Shown here: positions 23,878 through 35,282 of the stretch, piece by piece | Layout of the letters: each line of letters begins with the position of its first letter | Position numbering within the stretch: the stretch's first letter is position 1 | Source of the DNA: Gigaspora margarita | Taxonomy: Eukaryota > Glomeromycota > Glomeromycetes > Diversisporales > Gigasporaceae | Direction of reading: 5' to 3' | DNA: 64,000 nucleotides | Assembly: GCA_009809945.1 (NCBI GenBank) | Contig: WTPW01000086.1 | Span: 414,858 to 478,857, forward strand | Program-made: the position numbers and the translations under genes | Notes under the pieces: generated by a model | What the model was told of the DNA's origin: nothing | Seen by the model: the letters and a program-made list of their open reading frames with translations, nothing else | The model's database searches: none

Positions 23878-25416
23878 TCATCCTGACATGTAATTGATTC
23901 TTGGGCGTTTGGAATCATTTACGACTTGTGCTTGTAACACCCGCGCAATACAAAAAAGCACTTCTTTTGCATAATCATAGTTCATAATTTCGATTTTTGA
24001 TGTAAGTCCAGAATTGTATTCTGTAGTAATTTCGACTTTTAGAGATTCTAATGGACCAGACACACGGATGAATCGCCAAATGATTCCTGATGTTACGATT
24101 CCGAACATCACTCCAGGATAATTATCCAAACCTGCTTGTTCGAATTTTCGCTTTTTTCCTAATATTTTTTGATTTCTCTGAACGTGGGAAGACGAATTTA
24201 CATAATTTTTAGTATTATAAATTAAGGACCTTTTCTCCTGCCAACCTAAAAAATTAGAAGAAATGCATTACTTCAATTGCACTGTAGATCTGCGCCAAGT
24301 TTTGAGTGATACATTTTTCCATATCCATCATTTTAGCTTCAGTTACTAAGGTAATAATGTATCGTATAAAAATTGCATAATCAAAACTACCATATCCGTG
24401 GCTTCCATTAACTTCTATTTTTACAGCCAATCGAGCCATATTATCGATATGCTTTCTGATATGGTTGACTGCCCAGGTTAAAAATATTGATATATATTCG
24501 CGACTTGTAGCATCATTGGAGGAAATCGCTTGAAATGCTTGTAATTTTCTCTCAAGATCCTTAAAAAAACATTGCAATTCTTCATCACTAAAATGCGCTG
24601 ATAACTCAGGAAGATCTTCTATTTTGAATTTATCTATCATTTCACTAGACTCGAATGCATGATCATAAATCCTGGAGATCTCTTTCATTTTCCATTCACC
24701 ATACGGCTTTTGATCTTTGACTTGAACTTTAAAGTAGTTGATAAAAAGTTCGCTTTCTTCATTTTTTTTCGTTTTGCTTTATTTTATTTACTAGGGAATT
24801 AAAATCAAACTCATTCCAGATTTGTTCTTTAAGAATCTTATCCTCATAGTATTCAAAATAGAGATTTCTTGTTGGTATATTTTCTAACTTTTCGTTGAAC
24901 TTCGTCTTAACACATTCTTGTAATAAGGAAAAAGAACCACTAGTATGTGGAATGCGACACTCGCCCTTATTTACACTCTTGTTTGCAGCAAACCTGCAGT
25001 TCACTTTAACTGCGGAGAAAACAAATGAGTGCTATACATTATATGAAAGGTGAAAGGCATTTTTTACTTACTGCTCAAGTCAGACAATGGATAACGAGCA
25101 AGTAGTTCTGTTGAATTTGTGATACTCAAAGATTCAAGTATAGTCTTCGGGGAAAGAATTTGGGGGTTGCAGGATCGGAAAGTGTGATTATCTGAATATC
25201 TTCTTCAGTAATATTCGCAAGTTTAACAAACCTTTTAAGAAGAAGCGTCTTAAGATTGTGCACGTTTGGGTTGTTTGGATAATCATTTTTATCAACAATA
25301 AACTCCTCGAAATCTGGGTTTCCCTCAAGTTTTACCCACATTGTTATTATGGGGTCTGGACAAAAGTTTGGGTTTCTGTTTGGAGAATCTGGACGTTTTT
25401 TATCTTCGTTGGACAT
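23878..25416 (-). CDS. Crinkler-like protein with C-terminal PD-(D/E)XK nuclease domain (two frame breaks)
   Basis: I model three exons: 25416-25072, 25009-24272 and 24177-23878, with introns GTAAGT...CGCAG (62 bp) and GTAATG...TTCAG (94 bp). The N-terminal 90 residues (MWVKLEGNPDFEEFIVDKND, later HNLKTLLLKRFVKLANITEE) have the strand-helix look of the ubiquitin-like header of Crinkler (CRN) proteins; this is inference. The middle is helical. The C-terminal domain has GYGSFDYAIFIRYIITLVTE followed by AK, giving the D...ExK pattern of PD-(D/E)XK nucleases, then QNLAQIYSAIE, and after the intron KKRKFEQAGLDNYPGVMFGI. It stops at YMSG. Two compensating one-base frame breaks fall in homopolymers, GGGGG near 25160 and TTTTTTTT near 24762. 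They could be assembly errors or early decay. Known CRN proteins act inside host or own nuclei; a role here is unproven. Confidence 0.7.
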
Positions 25417-25748
25417 CTTTTCTGCTGCGGAAAATACCTATTTAGGTTAGTTCGATTATCAGGATTACATTACTAAGCTTATCGTTAATCGTTATACGTA
25501 TTTTTTTAAAAAAAAAAAATTAGAAATCTTATAAAGTGTTTGGTTACTTGGTTTTTTAAATTTGTCCGACAAATGTTGTGACTGGGAACGTTTAGAATTA
25601 GTTAAATTGGTATTTTATGAGGGGGAGTCTCTTTTATATAAACACTACAGTATACCCTAACCATAAAATACTAAAATGCACCAAATTACACATATAAGCT
25701 TTACCATTACTATATAGTATATTGTATATAAAAAAGGGAAGCATGTAT

Positions 25749-25930
25749 TATTTCGGTTTGCATAATTTTGCCCCTAAGATGATTGTGATCTTGATCACGA
25801 TTGCTAAATCCGGCTAATAAACCTGAGTTTTGACACTTATCGGTATGATAAATTGACTTGCTTTTAGAAATCACGATCACAATCATAAAAAAATTAATCA
25901 TGAGGGTCACAAAATTATGCAAACCGCAAT
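25749..25930. mobile_element. MITE with CGGTTTGCATAATTTTG ends
   Basis: TTTCGGTTTGCATAATTTTG and CAAAATTATGCAAACCGCAA are inverted. A second inner pair, GATTGTGATC / GATCACAATC, extends the hairpin. The TIR is related to that of 52169-52449. Confidence 0.75.
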
Positions 25931-26348
25931 AAAAGGTTTTTTATCATAGAATTAAATATGTTACTTCATACATTTAAATTTTAAATTAAACAATTTGTTT
26001 TGTGCATATTAAACAAAATTTATATGTGCTACAGTTTAGCAGGACATATACATTATTATAAAATACAATTGTAAATGGGGCACCGCTGGTGCCCTTACAA
26101 CTTTGATAAGGTTAAAGATTCATATTTCGAAAATAATTTTCAAAAAAATAATCATAACACTCATACACAATTTCAAATGTTATACTTATTATATTAATTC
26201 AAATTAAAACCTTCAATCTATCGATTTAAATATTAGCAAGAGTTAAAATAGATTAGCACAAATAAAACGATAAAAAGAGGTAAATAAATTGTTTCAAATA
26301 CGTCGATTAAAAAGAATAGATATGACTATTCATGTGGATAGAAGAATG
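25931..26348. other. AT-rich stretch with no gene seen
   Basis: No open frame or repeat structure stands out. Confidence 0.4.
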
Positions 26349-26352
26349 CTAG

Positions 26353-26767
26353 TGTCGTGGTCGAATCCATTACCCCGGGATTTCGTGGTGCCGATCGGGA
26401 CCTGGGAATGGCGTGATCGGTGATTTCGGGACTTGCATGACTTTAATTAAAAGTCTAAATGTTGATTGCATGAACGATGCGTAAGTAATTATGTAATAGT
26501 TAGTGACGCAAATGTAAATAATAGTAAATATATAAGGCATCGACCCCAAAGGGGGAAGTGTCTAGCTTTGATGCTCGTAGTAGCTTTAGTTCTTTGAACG
26601 AACTATAATATCTAAGTGATTTTCTTCTAAGTGAATAAACTGATATCTAAGTGGACGTATTAGGTGGAGTACCTGTACGATACGTCAGTCATCGTTATAT
26701 TGCCAAGCGAGTGAAGTCTACTAGTAAAGTTAGACAAATACACGGCAGGTTGGAAATAGCCGTGACA
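26353..26767 (+). mobile_element. Solo LTR of an LTR retrotransposon
   Basis: The 415 bp block starts TGTCGTGG and ends CCGTGACA, so it has TG...CA ends in short inverted repeats, flanked by CTAG on both sides (26349-26352, 26768-26771). It is clearly richer in G+C than its surroundings. In LTR order it carries a TATA-like ATATATAAGG near 26530 and a polyadenylation-like GTGAATAAAC near 26630. No primer-binding site or gag/pol follows, so this reads as a solo LTR. Confidence 0.65.
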
Positions 26768-26771
26768 CTAG

Positions 26772-27490
26772 CTAGCCAAAGATGCTGAAAATAAATTCAA
26801 CTGAAGATCATGATTTGAACAAAATAATTCAATATGAAACGATAATTTGCTCTGAAAAAATTAGCAAATGAGATTACGCCAGGTATTATCATAACAGTAG
26901 AGTGAGCGAGAAGCCGCACTACTATTGATAACTACCCTGTGGCGGATGGATAGGTTGAAAAATTGTGACGGATATGAAAATTTTAATGAATTGTAAAGGA
27001 AAGAGCGCTGTAAGCGACCTGGTTTCTATCATGAGTTACTGTAAAAATTTTGTTACAGAACTTAATCACTACGCCGTTGACCACAGTATTTGATCAAGGT
27101 TGAATTAGTTTGTGTTGCGATTATTATGATTTCTATTTCTATGAATGTCTTACCCTAGTGATTTGATATAATTTTGAAACTCTATACGGCGTAAAAGCAA
27201 TAAGACATTTACTAATTTCATTTAAGCTTACCAATTGAAGCACTTAATAATCCCAGTAACAATTAGTGAACTTTGAAAGCAGGAACGCCGAATTTCACTA
27301 TGGCTATTTAAAAGCATTGTTCATGATTCATACCCTATTAAATCTATTCGATGTGTCAAAAATGACACTCTATTCATATTATGTGAGATTAGGACTTGTT
27401 TTTGACCAGTTCTGAACTAGTCCCTAAAAAGTCCGGTTCAGACAGTACGTACGTATGTACGTATATATTAGAATTTGTATGTGCTATTTA
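26772..27490. other. Non-coding stretch of average composition
   Basis: No gene is visible. A GTAC-rich microsatellite (ACGTACGTATGTACGTATAT) is at about 27448-27468. Confidence 0.4.
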
Positions 27491-27494
27491 TGTA

Positions 27495-27712
27495 TGTCAG
27501 GCAGATTAACATTCTGAAAAAAATAGACTTAATTTTCACAGCTCATAGCTCGACGAATTTCGAAGCTATTATTATCTTGTAATAGTCAAAAGAAAGCATA
27601 AAACCTAAGCTTTCTTTTGACTACTAATAATGTCAATAGCTTCGAAATTCACCGAACTATGAGCTGTGAAAGTTAAGGCATTAATTTCTTTCAGAATATT
27701 AATCTGCCTGTT
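27495..27712. repeat. Inverted repeat, arms about 105 bp
   Basis: CAGGCAGATTAACATTCTGA on the left pairs with TCAGAATATTAATCTGCCTG on the right, and CACAGCTCATAGCTCG with CGAACTATGAGCTGTG further in. The fold centre is near 27603. Probably a MITE or foldback element. Confidence 0.8.
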
Positions 27713-27869
27713 TTCTATTGGCGGCAGCCCATGAGTCGATGATCGATTCTGTTATTCAGGGATTGACGTATTTATTTACTGATTTTTACTGATCCATCAA
27801 TAACCCGAGTATTGATGGAATGGTTTTTAGACTCATTAAATAAAGTTTTTATATTCCACCGCTCCTATT

Positions 27870-28095
27870 GTTCTCCCATGAACATTTCTGATGATATTTT
27901 TATGATGACGCAATGCCATGAAAATATCAAAAATTTCTCCACGTCCATTACGTCATCAATAAAAATTTTAGTCAGAAGTGTTATGGGCATGGGAACCGTG
28001 AAATATATCAGATATTTCACGTGCGCCGTGGACATCACGTATTACCACGGTTTCGCCGTGCTAATCCATGACATTCACAACAGCCCGTGAAATAT
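27870..28095. repeat. Cluster of palindromes with CACGG/CCGTG words
   Basis: CCCATGAACATTTCTGA pairs with TCAGAAGTGTTATGGG (27876-27988). Repeated CCGTGAAATAT, CCGTGG and TTTCACG words follow to 28093. A 92-residue plus frame across it is most likely chance. Confidence 0.6.
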
Positions 28096-28099
28096 CTAT

Positions 28100-29290
28100 T
28101 AAATGTTTAATAATGCATCAGTAAATGATAAATAAATTAATAATTGAAGTTCGCTAAATAATTATTTTCATAATCTTTTTTTTTTATTGATATTATGGAA
28201 CCGAACCGCAAACATATAGTTTCTATCACGCAAATCCTTCGATAGAAAATAGATATTACTCGCTATAATAATTTTTAAATGTATTAAAAAACCAAGCCTT
28301 CAACACTATTTAAAAACTAAAATACTTGATTACTAATACTTCTTATCGGTACGACAGAAGAACTTCATTTATTTAAACGGGATGAAAATAATTTAAGAAC
28401 ACAAGTTTGCCCAATAGAGAATTTTTATGAAGTGATCTGAGCTGCGCATCAGGCAACAGAATATAGAGCCAAAGAAAAAACTTGTTATCGATATTAAATT
28501 AATTTTTTGTTTATTAACGTTAATAGAATTGCTTTTTTTTAGTGATTCAAATCTTAATTCTTCCATGCAAAAAATTAAACCAAAAGAAAACTTATAAGTC
28601 ACTACCAAGAAACTAGTTGTGAAACAAAAACATACACTTGCTGAAAAAATAATTCAAAATGTTTAAGAGGTGTGGCTATGTTTTGCATGGCCTATGCAAG
28701 AGTTGAAATTTTTTCAAAAAAAAAGAGAATTTGCTTTAATTTTTCGTATAAATGCATTACATTTAGCTTAGATTCCAGCGTCATTATTATTATGTTTATA
28801 ATAACGATGTTTCATTCCAAATGCGATATATATATTTTTAACAAAACACTTTAATATTTATATAAAAACAATGATGTTTTATTCTAAATGTGATATATGC
28901 ATATTATTAAAAAAACTTCATATTGGTAAAATTCATACTGTCAAAATATAACATATGTTTTCTTGGATTCACAAATATTTTATTTGCATAACATATATAA
29001 GTAAATCTAAAAATTAATTTTTAATGCATATTAAAGTTAATTTTTTTTATCAAGTAACTTAAGCTTAATTATTAATTAAAATTTATTTAATATAAAAAAT
29101 ATATATAGTTATAAAACTTAAAATTTTAAAAAATATTTATTAAGTTACTAAAAATAGTAATAATTACTAAATTTATTAATTTTAATTTAAATTTAAAATT
29201 TAGCCTTTATATAAAATTTTAAAATTTAATATTATATATAATATGTTATGCTGAACAAATTTTAATTAATTATATTATTTTGAGCAGGTG
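28100..29290. other. Very AT-rich stretch with no gene seen
   Basis: Frames are short and low in complexity. Homopolymer and TTTAAA-type words dominate 29030-29270. Confidence 0.45.
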
Positions 29291-29295
29291 TGTTG

Positions 29296-29570
29296 TAATG
29301 CTGGTGTATCATAAATCAAAACAACAAATAAAGCTTATTAGTTTAGGGTTAGGGTCATGGTCATGTTAGGGTTTGGGCAGGAGTTTTAGCAAAAGTTCTT
29401 AGCCCAAAATTTGGTGAAAATTTTTTTATTAGAACTTAAAGAGAGGTTTTATAAGCAAAATTTTAAGTTACAATGGTTTTTAAAACATTACTATTTTTTC
29501 AATTTCATAATACACCTGATCTTACAATCTGATTTGCGGTTCAGGTGGGTGCACTATAGTGTACATGTGC
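29296..29570. repeat. Diverged relative of the element at 58421-58705
   Basis: Shared order of words: GTTAGGGTTTGGG, TTTTTTTATTAGAAC, AGAGAGGTTT, CAAAATTTT, TGGTTTTTAAAA, CATCTGAT-like sequence. Its ends are too decayed to define. Confidence 0.55.
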
Positions 29571-29699
29571 TAAATTACATATTTTTTTATTCTTTAATAG
29601 TCACATTAGAATTTGGCTAAGATTACATTTTACTAGAATGTACAGACTGGTCTGATAACTATAGTAAACCTTAATTGTAAGTCTAACTTTCCTGGCTGC

Positions 29700-30640
29700 T
29701 TCATAAAGTGCTCAAGAATGATATGTTGCACTAACCTGGAAGTCAGATAGTTCAACAGTATTAGTACTGTCAAAAATAAAGGATTTTTTCTTCAAATCCC
29801 TTCTATCTAGCATCTTAGTAGAAATAATAATATCCAAACTCAACAATTCAAAAAAAACAAAGCAAATAAAAGAAGGTATAAAGAGAAAGATAAAATTGTA
29901 AATAAGTACAGAATCTAAATAAAAAACCAAATACTAACAAAAAGAAAAAAATACAAAACAAAAAAAAACAGAGAAAACCCATTCTAAAAATGAAACTAAC
30001 CTATTATATTGATAAAAAAAACAATAAAAAACAAAGCTAAAATGAAAAAATTATATAATACTATGCTGAAAAGAACTCTTAGATATTATCAATAAAAAAA
30101 CTATGCTTAAAGAACCTTTTAGAAAGAAATTTTATTGCAAATTTTCTTCTAAAGTATCTCAGGTTTCATTCATTGTTTATTTCACAGAACTTGGAACTTA
30201 CTTATAACTTCAAACCAATTAGGTAGGCATTTTTTAATTTGAACAGAGTAGACAATACTGATCTTTTGGAGGAATAAACCAGATTTCCCACTTTTTGGTA
30301 AAATTTTAAAAAGACCAAAGAGAAATATTAGAGTACCAAGTTTGCAAAAAGCATAAGTTTTATATTTTTAGAATAATATATTTGACCAAAAGTATGCTTT
30401 TGTATAAGCTTTTAACAAAAAACATTAGGGTTGTTGCTCTACTATATCTTCTATAATAACAAAGTCTTATACTAGAGAGTTAAATCCAAAAGAAGAGTTC
30501 TTTTTTTAGCTATTTAGTTTTCTCACATCTGTTCTAAAACTCCTTATTCAAGTTGTTTTAGATGAAGCTTTTGTTATGTACTATACTAACTCCAAAGTTT
30601 TTATAGATTAGGTCTTGTAAAAAAGTTGGCATAAGGAATT
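29700..30640. repeat. Dispersed repeat, diverged inverted copy of 38690-39500
   Basis: Read against the reverse complement of 38690-39500, long stretches align: TTGTTTATTT then CAGAAC, AATTAGGTAGG, GATCTTTTGGAGG, ACCAAAAGTATGCTT. On the minus strand a frame near 30240-30310 reads KWEIWFIPPKDQYCLLCSN, hinting at a former protein, but I do not recognise it and stops surround it. Confidence 0.6.
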
Positions 30641-31248
30641 GTCAGAAAAAGTTGATTAATCTCTAAATTACATAATTCTTAATAATTATATAGGATTCTG
30701 TCAATTAAAACATGGCTTATAGCATTTTTTGCAACAATAAGTTAACTATACTATGATATAATACAAGTGTTGTTCTATATAAATTACTATTTAAAAGTAT
30801 TGAATTATATAATAAATTATTTGCTAATGCTTACTGTTTTAAAAACTAGATACTTTAAAGGCAATCTAAAAATAGACAAACTTGTTATAAAACAAGTTTG
30901 ATAATTTTAGAATATAGATAAACATGTTAATTTGAGTACCGTAAATTACCGTAGAAGGAACCTCCTTTGATCGGTACCCTTTTGATTTGTACTAGGTGCA
31001 ATTCAAGGTTATTGTTATGATATTTTGTAAGATACCTGGATACAAATCAATAACCACTTATAATGTTGCTATTTTTTAACTCAAGCAATAAACATTATTT
31101 AATCTTTGTGTATTTTACTAGCTTTTATTATATGGGTTTCTATTTAACCCACTTACCAATATGTGTTTATTATAAACTCTACTCAAAACTAACCTCTAGC
31201 CTTAGCCTATAACCCTAAATAATGTGCCCTAAATATTTTAAATTTATG
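30641..31248. other. AT-rich stretch with no gene seen
   Basis: It contains GTACCGTAAATTACCGTAG at about 30937 and GATACCTGG near 31033, words that recur near 33730-33830 and 35535-35605. No element could be closed. Confidence 0.35.
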
Positions 31249-31475
31249 GTGTGCAGTCAATTTTTTTTTTTTTTAAAAAAAAAATGCACATATAGCACTC
31301 TATAATTACGAACGTATTTTTATTTTTAATTTTACAAGTTCATGAATTAAAAATAAAAATTCTATTAAATTTTTTATGTACGGTCGTCCTCCCATATAAT
31401 CACATAGTTGGAGAAATAATCAATTTTTTTTTTTAAAAAAAAAAAAGTGCATATAGCACTCTTTACCAATCAAAT
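31249..31475. repeat. Direct repeat pair around a short inverted repeat
   Basis: A T-run/A-run followed by GTGCATATAGCACTCT occurs at about 31260-31303 and 31423-31463. Between them, GAACGTATTTTTATTTTTAA and TTAAAAATAAAAATTC form a hairpin. TACGGTCGTCCTCCCATATA at 31379 resembles a lone pogo-type end. Confidence 0.55.
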
Positions 31476-31499
31476 TTTTTATACTATGTATATTTCATT

Positions 31500-31580
31500 T
31501 AATTTGATTTCATTTGATCTGATTTCATTTAATCTGTTTTTATTTTAATCTGTTTTTATTTTAATCTGTTTTTATTTTAA
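31500..31580. repeat. Tandem repeat (TTTTATTTTAATCTG units)
   Basis: About 17-bp units of AATCTGTTTTTATTTT repeat three to four times after related ATTTCATTTAATTTG units. Confidence 0.75.
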
Positions 31581-31739
31581 TTAATCACAATAGAATTAAT
31601 ATATATAGATTTCGATTCAAGGATTAACAAGCAGAATATCAGATAATAAGTTTATTTAAACTTTAAAATTTTGTGCAATTATAGTTATTCCCTTATTCCT
31701 ACTACTGATTTACAAAATTTATCACCTAAGACTAATAAT

Positions 31740-32010
31740 AAGATTCAATTTTCTCTTCCTGAGCCAAAAAATTTTGTCAGGTCAAAAAACTTTGTGGCAA
31801 AAAATCTAATTGAGATAGAAGGCTTTGCTTGGGCAAAAAATATTGTTGAAGTAAATGGTTTTGTTGGTATTGGTTAAGCAGAAAAACTGTGAAAGTTGAG
31901 GTAAAGGATTTTGTTGCTAAAGTGGGAGATCTTGTAATGGAAGTCATTGTTGAGGTGGGAGGTATTCTTGAGGCAAAGAATCTTGTGAGAGTGGAAGGGT
32001 TCATTAAACA
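31740..32010 (+). repeat. Tandem repeat translating as AKNIVEVNGF-type peptides
   Basis: Imperfect units of about 33-36 bp give peptides such as SKNFVAKNLIEIEGF and AKNIVEVNGFVGIG, then VEVGGILEAKNLVRVEGF after a stop. An open frame covers 31671-31877. I read it as a stop-poor minisatellite rather than a gene. Confidence 0.55.
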
Positions 32011-32022
32011 AAAATATTAAAT

Positions 32023-33470
32023 TTAATTTGCATAATCAAATTTTTTACCATCACAAAAAATATTTTCATTATTTTCAACTTGATTATGTTCATTAATTTC
32101 ATTATTTTCAACTTGATTATGTTCATTAATTTCATTATTTTCAACTTGATTGTAGTCAAAAAGTAAATTGTCCTCTGATCTGTCTATTGCAATTGAGATA
32201 CTACAATACTTAAAGAAGTGTTCAATTAGTTGAATATTGATATTGTCCTATGCGTGCTTAACCCTTCTGCAATAAGATTATTGGAAGAACATTTATTTTG
32301 ACCAGCTGCAGTTAATTCTTTTACTTCTTGTACATCCATTTGTTGTATTTAGACCTGATCTATTAATAAAGAAATATAATTTATATTTAAAAAAAATAAA
32401 AAAAAAAATAAAAAATAAAAAAAACTCCTCTTTGCCTTGAACAATTTATTAATTGATATGTCAAGCAGTTGAACTTTTGATATCAATCCTCCAGGAATAA
32501 TTGTGATATTGGTGTTCTTTTCAGAAAGATTACCTTTAACAGAAGAAACTAAATGACCCTTAAAAGAATCCATTACTAATAATGATTGTGGATTTCTAGA
32601 GCACAGTATACAATTGTTCCAAACAGTTTCTATTCAATAATTCATTTCTATTTCATTCATCTATCCCTTTTCATTAGCTTTAATGATTACACCTTGTGGA
32701 AAATGAAGATGCAGAACATTTTTTAGATTAAAAATATCATTGGTATTAATTTTATACCATTTGCCATACATGCGAGCACAATAGTAAACAAGTTTTTCAT
32801 AACCACTAGTTCAAATACTAATAGTTTTGTTTTCTTTATTATCAACATTTACACTGTTCGACATATCAAAAGCAAGAGGGGTTTCATCTATATTTCCCAT
32901 TAATGTTAACGAGTAATTATATTGAATATGAAGATATTGGACAAAATTTAAAAATTCTTGACATTGTTCTTCTAATTCTTCTGGTAATTTTTGTGCAATA
33001 GTTGTTCTACAATGGATACAAAATTATAGCACCATAAAAAACTTAAGCCATTTAGTACTCTACTTAAACTTATCAATATCAGGATATTGAGAAATATATC
33101 ATGTAGATTTTGCTAATGTTGCTGCTTTTGTTTGTATTATATGATGGCTAACTGGATTTAATTTAGCATGTAAAGCTTGAATCTATTTAGTGAGTTCTTC
33201 TTCAAGATTAGGATAGTGTGGTTTAGCACCAGTATTAAAATGTTTAATATATAGTTGAGTTAATAGTAGCTGTTCTTGCTTATTTCTCCAATTCTGAATT
33301 TGTTTGGTTTCAATTTGAAATTTGTTAGCTGTTCCATGTATAGTAGCACCTGGAGCATTGTCGAGGTAAGAAAGAATAAAAAGTTTTCTTGGGCTATTCA
33401 ATATCAGATTTGTTTTTGTTGGAGATTGGTTTTAAGAATGCTTTCTAAGAGTACCATTATTAAGATTGCA
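32023..33470 (-). pseudogene. Pogo/Tigger-family DDE transposase with CENP-B-like N-terminus, decayed
   Basis: The N-terminal helix-turn-helix reads KLFILSYLDNAPGATIHGTA then QIETKQIQNWRNKQEQL (33390-33270). The CENP-B-like HTH continues through HAKLNPVSHHIIQTKAATLA near 33150. The DDE core follows: first aspartate in GNIDETPLAFDM (about 32885), second in LLVMDSFKGHL (about 32570), third in IIPGGLISKVQLLDISINK (about 32455). The C-terminal part reads NINIQLIEHFFKYCSIS, SEDNLLFD, then an 11-residue repeat and a stop at 32023. All three catalytic aspartates survive but stops and shifts interrupt the frame. Pogo/Tigger transposases move the CAGT-ended TA elements seen elsewhere in the window, so this could be a dead source or relative of them. 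Confidence 0.8.
32067..32160 (-). repeat. 33-bp coding tandem repeat in the transposase tail
   Basis: Three units of 33 bp encode NEINEHNQVEN on the minus strand, in frame with the LLFDY and IFCDGKKFDYAN tail. An acidic repeat at the transposase C-terminus is unusual. Confidence 0.8.
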
Positions 33471-33834
33471 GAAAGATAAAAGTTTATTTTTCAAAAAAAT
33501 GTGACTTACTAGTAAACAAACAATTTAATAGATATTTTATAGTTATAAAAAAAAAATTGCAAAAATTTCTTGCAAAAAAAAATCATAATTTTTGCAAAAA
33601 AATTTTTTTGCAAGACATGGTGGTAAGATTTAAAAATTATAAACTACTGGTACTGGTAGAATCATAAAAACCTTTTTTGTAAACTTTTTTTTATTATTTT
33701 TACAAAATTAAATCATATTACAAAGCATACATACCGTAAGTCAAAAAAAAAACCAAAACAATCAATACTGGTATGATATCTTTTACCTGTGTATTGATTC
33801 ATACCCCCTTACAAGATACCCCCCATATAATGTA
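33471..33834. other. AT-rich stretch with no gene seen
   Basis: T-runs, A-runs and TTGCAAAAAA words. No element closed. Confidence 0.35.
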
Positions 33835-34139
33835 CTCTACACTAATGATGCTGCCCGAAACTCTTTTGGCCCAAAAACTGAAACTGAAACTAGTTTTAAA
33901 TATCTGAAACTAATTTCTGAAATTCTGAAACTACGTTAAAAACTCGAAACTATGTTAAAACCCCAAAACTAAAATAGTATTATCTGAAACTATTTTGGCT
34001 CAATGCAGGGGTAATTTATTATTGGGTATTGTTAAAAAATTCTCACACATACCCGATTAATAAATTGATCGTGATTAACTACAGGTTTTAACGTATGTAT
34101 GTACGTTCGTATAAATATATCGCTGGCACTTGAGCTCTG

Positions 34140-35000
34140 GTATACTGCCCGTTATTTATTTATTTTTTATTTATTTTTTTTTTATATATATATTTTTTTT
34201 ATTTTGTTTTTATTTAATTATTTTTTAATTTTGTTTAAATTTTTTAAATTATTTTTTTTTTTATTTTTATTAATTTTTTTTCCGGTTTTCGGTTTATTTT
34301 TTGTTTTTTTATTATTTTTTATTTTTTCGTTTATTTAAATTTTTTTCCGTTTTTTATTTTTTTTATTTTTTTTTATAATTTTTTTTTCTTTTTTTCGCTT
34401 TATTCTTTTTTTTTATTTTTTTATTTTAATTTTTTTTATTTTTTTTCGNNNNNNNNNNNNNNNNNNNNNNNNNNNNNNNNNNNNNNNNNNNNNNNNNNNN
34501 NNNNNNNNNNNNNNNNNNNNNNNNNNNNNNNNNNNNNNNNNNNNNNNNNNNNNNNNNNNNNNNNNNNNNNNNNNNNNNNNNNNNNNNNNNNNNNNNNNNN
34601 NNNNNNNNNNNNNNNNNNNNNNNNNNNNNNNNNNNNNNNNNNNNNNTTTTTATTTTTTTTGGTTTACTTTTTTTTCGTTTTTTTTATATATTTTTTTATT
34701 TTTTTATAATTTTTTTCTTTTTTTGCTTTATTTGTTTTTTTTTATTTTAAAAATTTGTTTTTTATTTTATATATCCTTATTTTTTTCAATTAAATTTTTT
34801 TAATTATTTTTTTTGTTTTTAATTAAATTATATATTTTATCGTTACATTTAAGTTAAAATAATTTTTAAAGTAACTTTAATATTTCGTTCTTAATTAATT
34901 TATTTATTTATTTAGTTGTTTATTAATTAATTTATTAATTAATTTATTTATTTATTTGTTTATTAATTAATTTATTTATTTATTAGTTTTTCTTTTTTTG
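34140..35000. repeat. Strand-biased T-rich low-complexity tract with 198-base gap
   Basis: The plus strand is almost wholly T with interspersed A and CG steps. Ns fill 34449-34646. Open frames here are artefacts of composition. The gap suggests the assembler failed in the tract, so its true length is unknown. Confidence 0.9.
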
Positions 35001-35029
35001 TTGCTTTGGTTTTTTACAGCCGTATGAAG

Positions 35030-35165
35030 GTCAGTTGGGTAGATTATGGGTGTGAAGGTGGGAAAATAAATCTTTGCGGGTGGAAGGGTGGGCGGATGGA
35101 TCTTTTATGGGTGAAAGAGTGGGAGGATTGATTTTTTTACAGGAGAAAGGTATGTTGATGGACGT
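35030..35165. repeat. Degenerate GGGTGAAAGGGTGGGAGGAT repeat
   Basis: About four imperfect units of roughly 37 bp. The G-rich composition contrasts with the T-rich tract beside it. Confidence 0.6.
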
Positions 35166-35186
35166 TTTTTAGGTCATGGGTATGCT

Positions 35187-35282
35187 CATATATGCAATGG
35201 TGGGAATAAAAAGTAAATTTCCAGTTATTTCTTATAAAGAAATACTGGAAATTTACTTTTTATTCCCACCATTGCATATATG
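35187..35282. repeat. Near-perfect hairpin, arms about 40 bp
   Basis: CATATATGCAATGGTGGGAA pairs with TTCCCACCATTGCATATATG, and AAGTAAATTTCCAGT with ACTGGAAATTTACTT. The loop is about 12-17 bases near 35234. Confidence 0.85.

Noticed and set aside
31379-33470. Possible pogo TIR TACGGTCGTCCTCCCATATA at 31379 as the end of the transposase-bearing element
   Set aside because: No matching inverse end was found beyond 33470, so the element cannot be closed.
34099-34338. Phe/Ile/Leu-rich 79-codon frame resembling a membrane protein
   Set aside because: It is a translation of the T-rich low-complexity tract.
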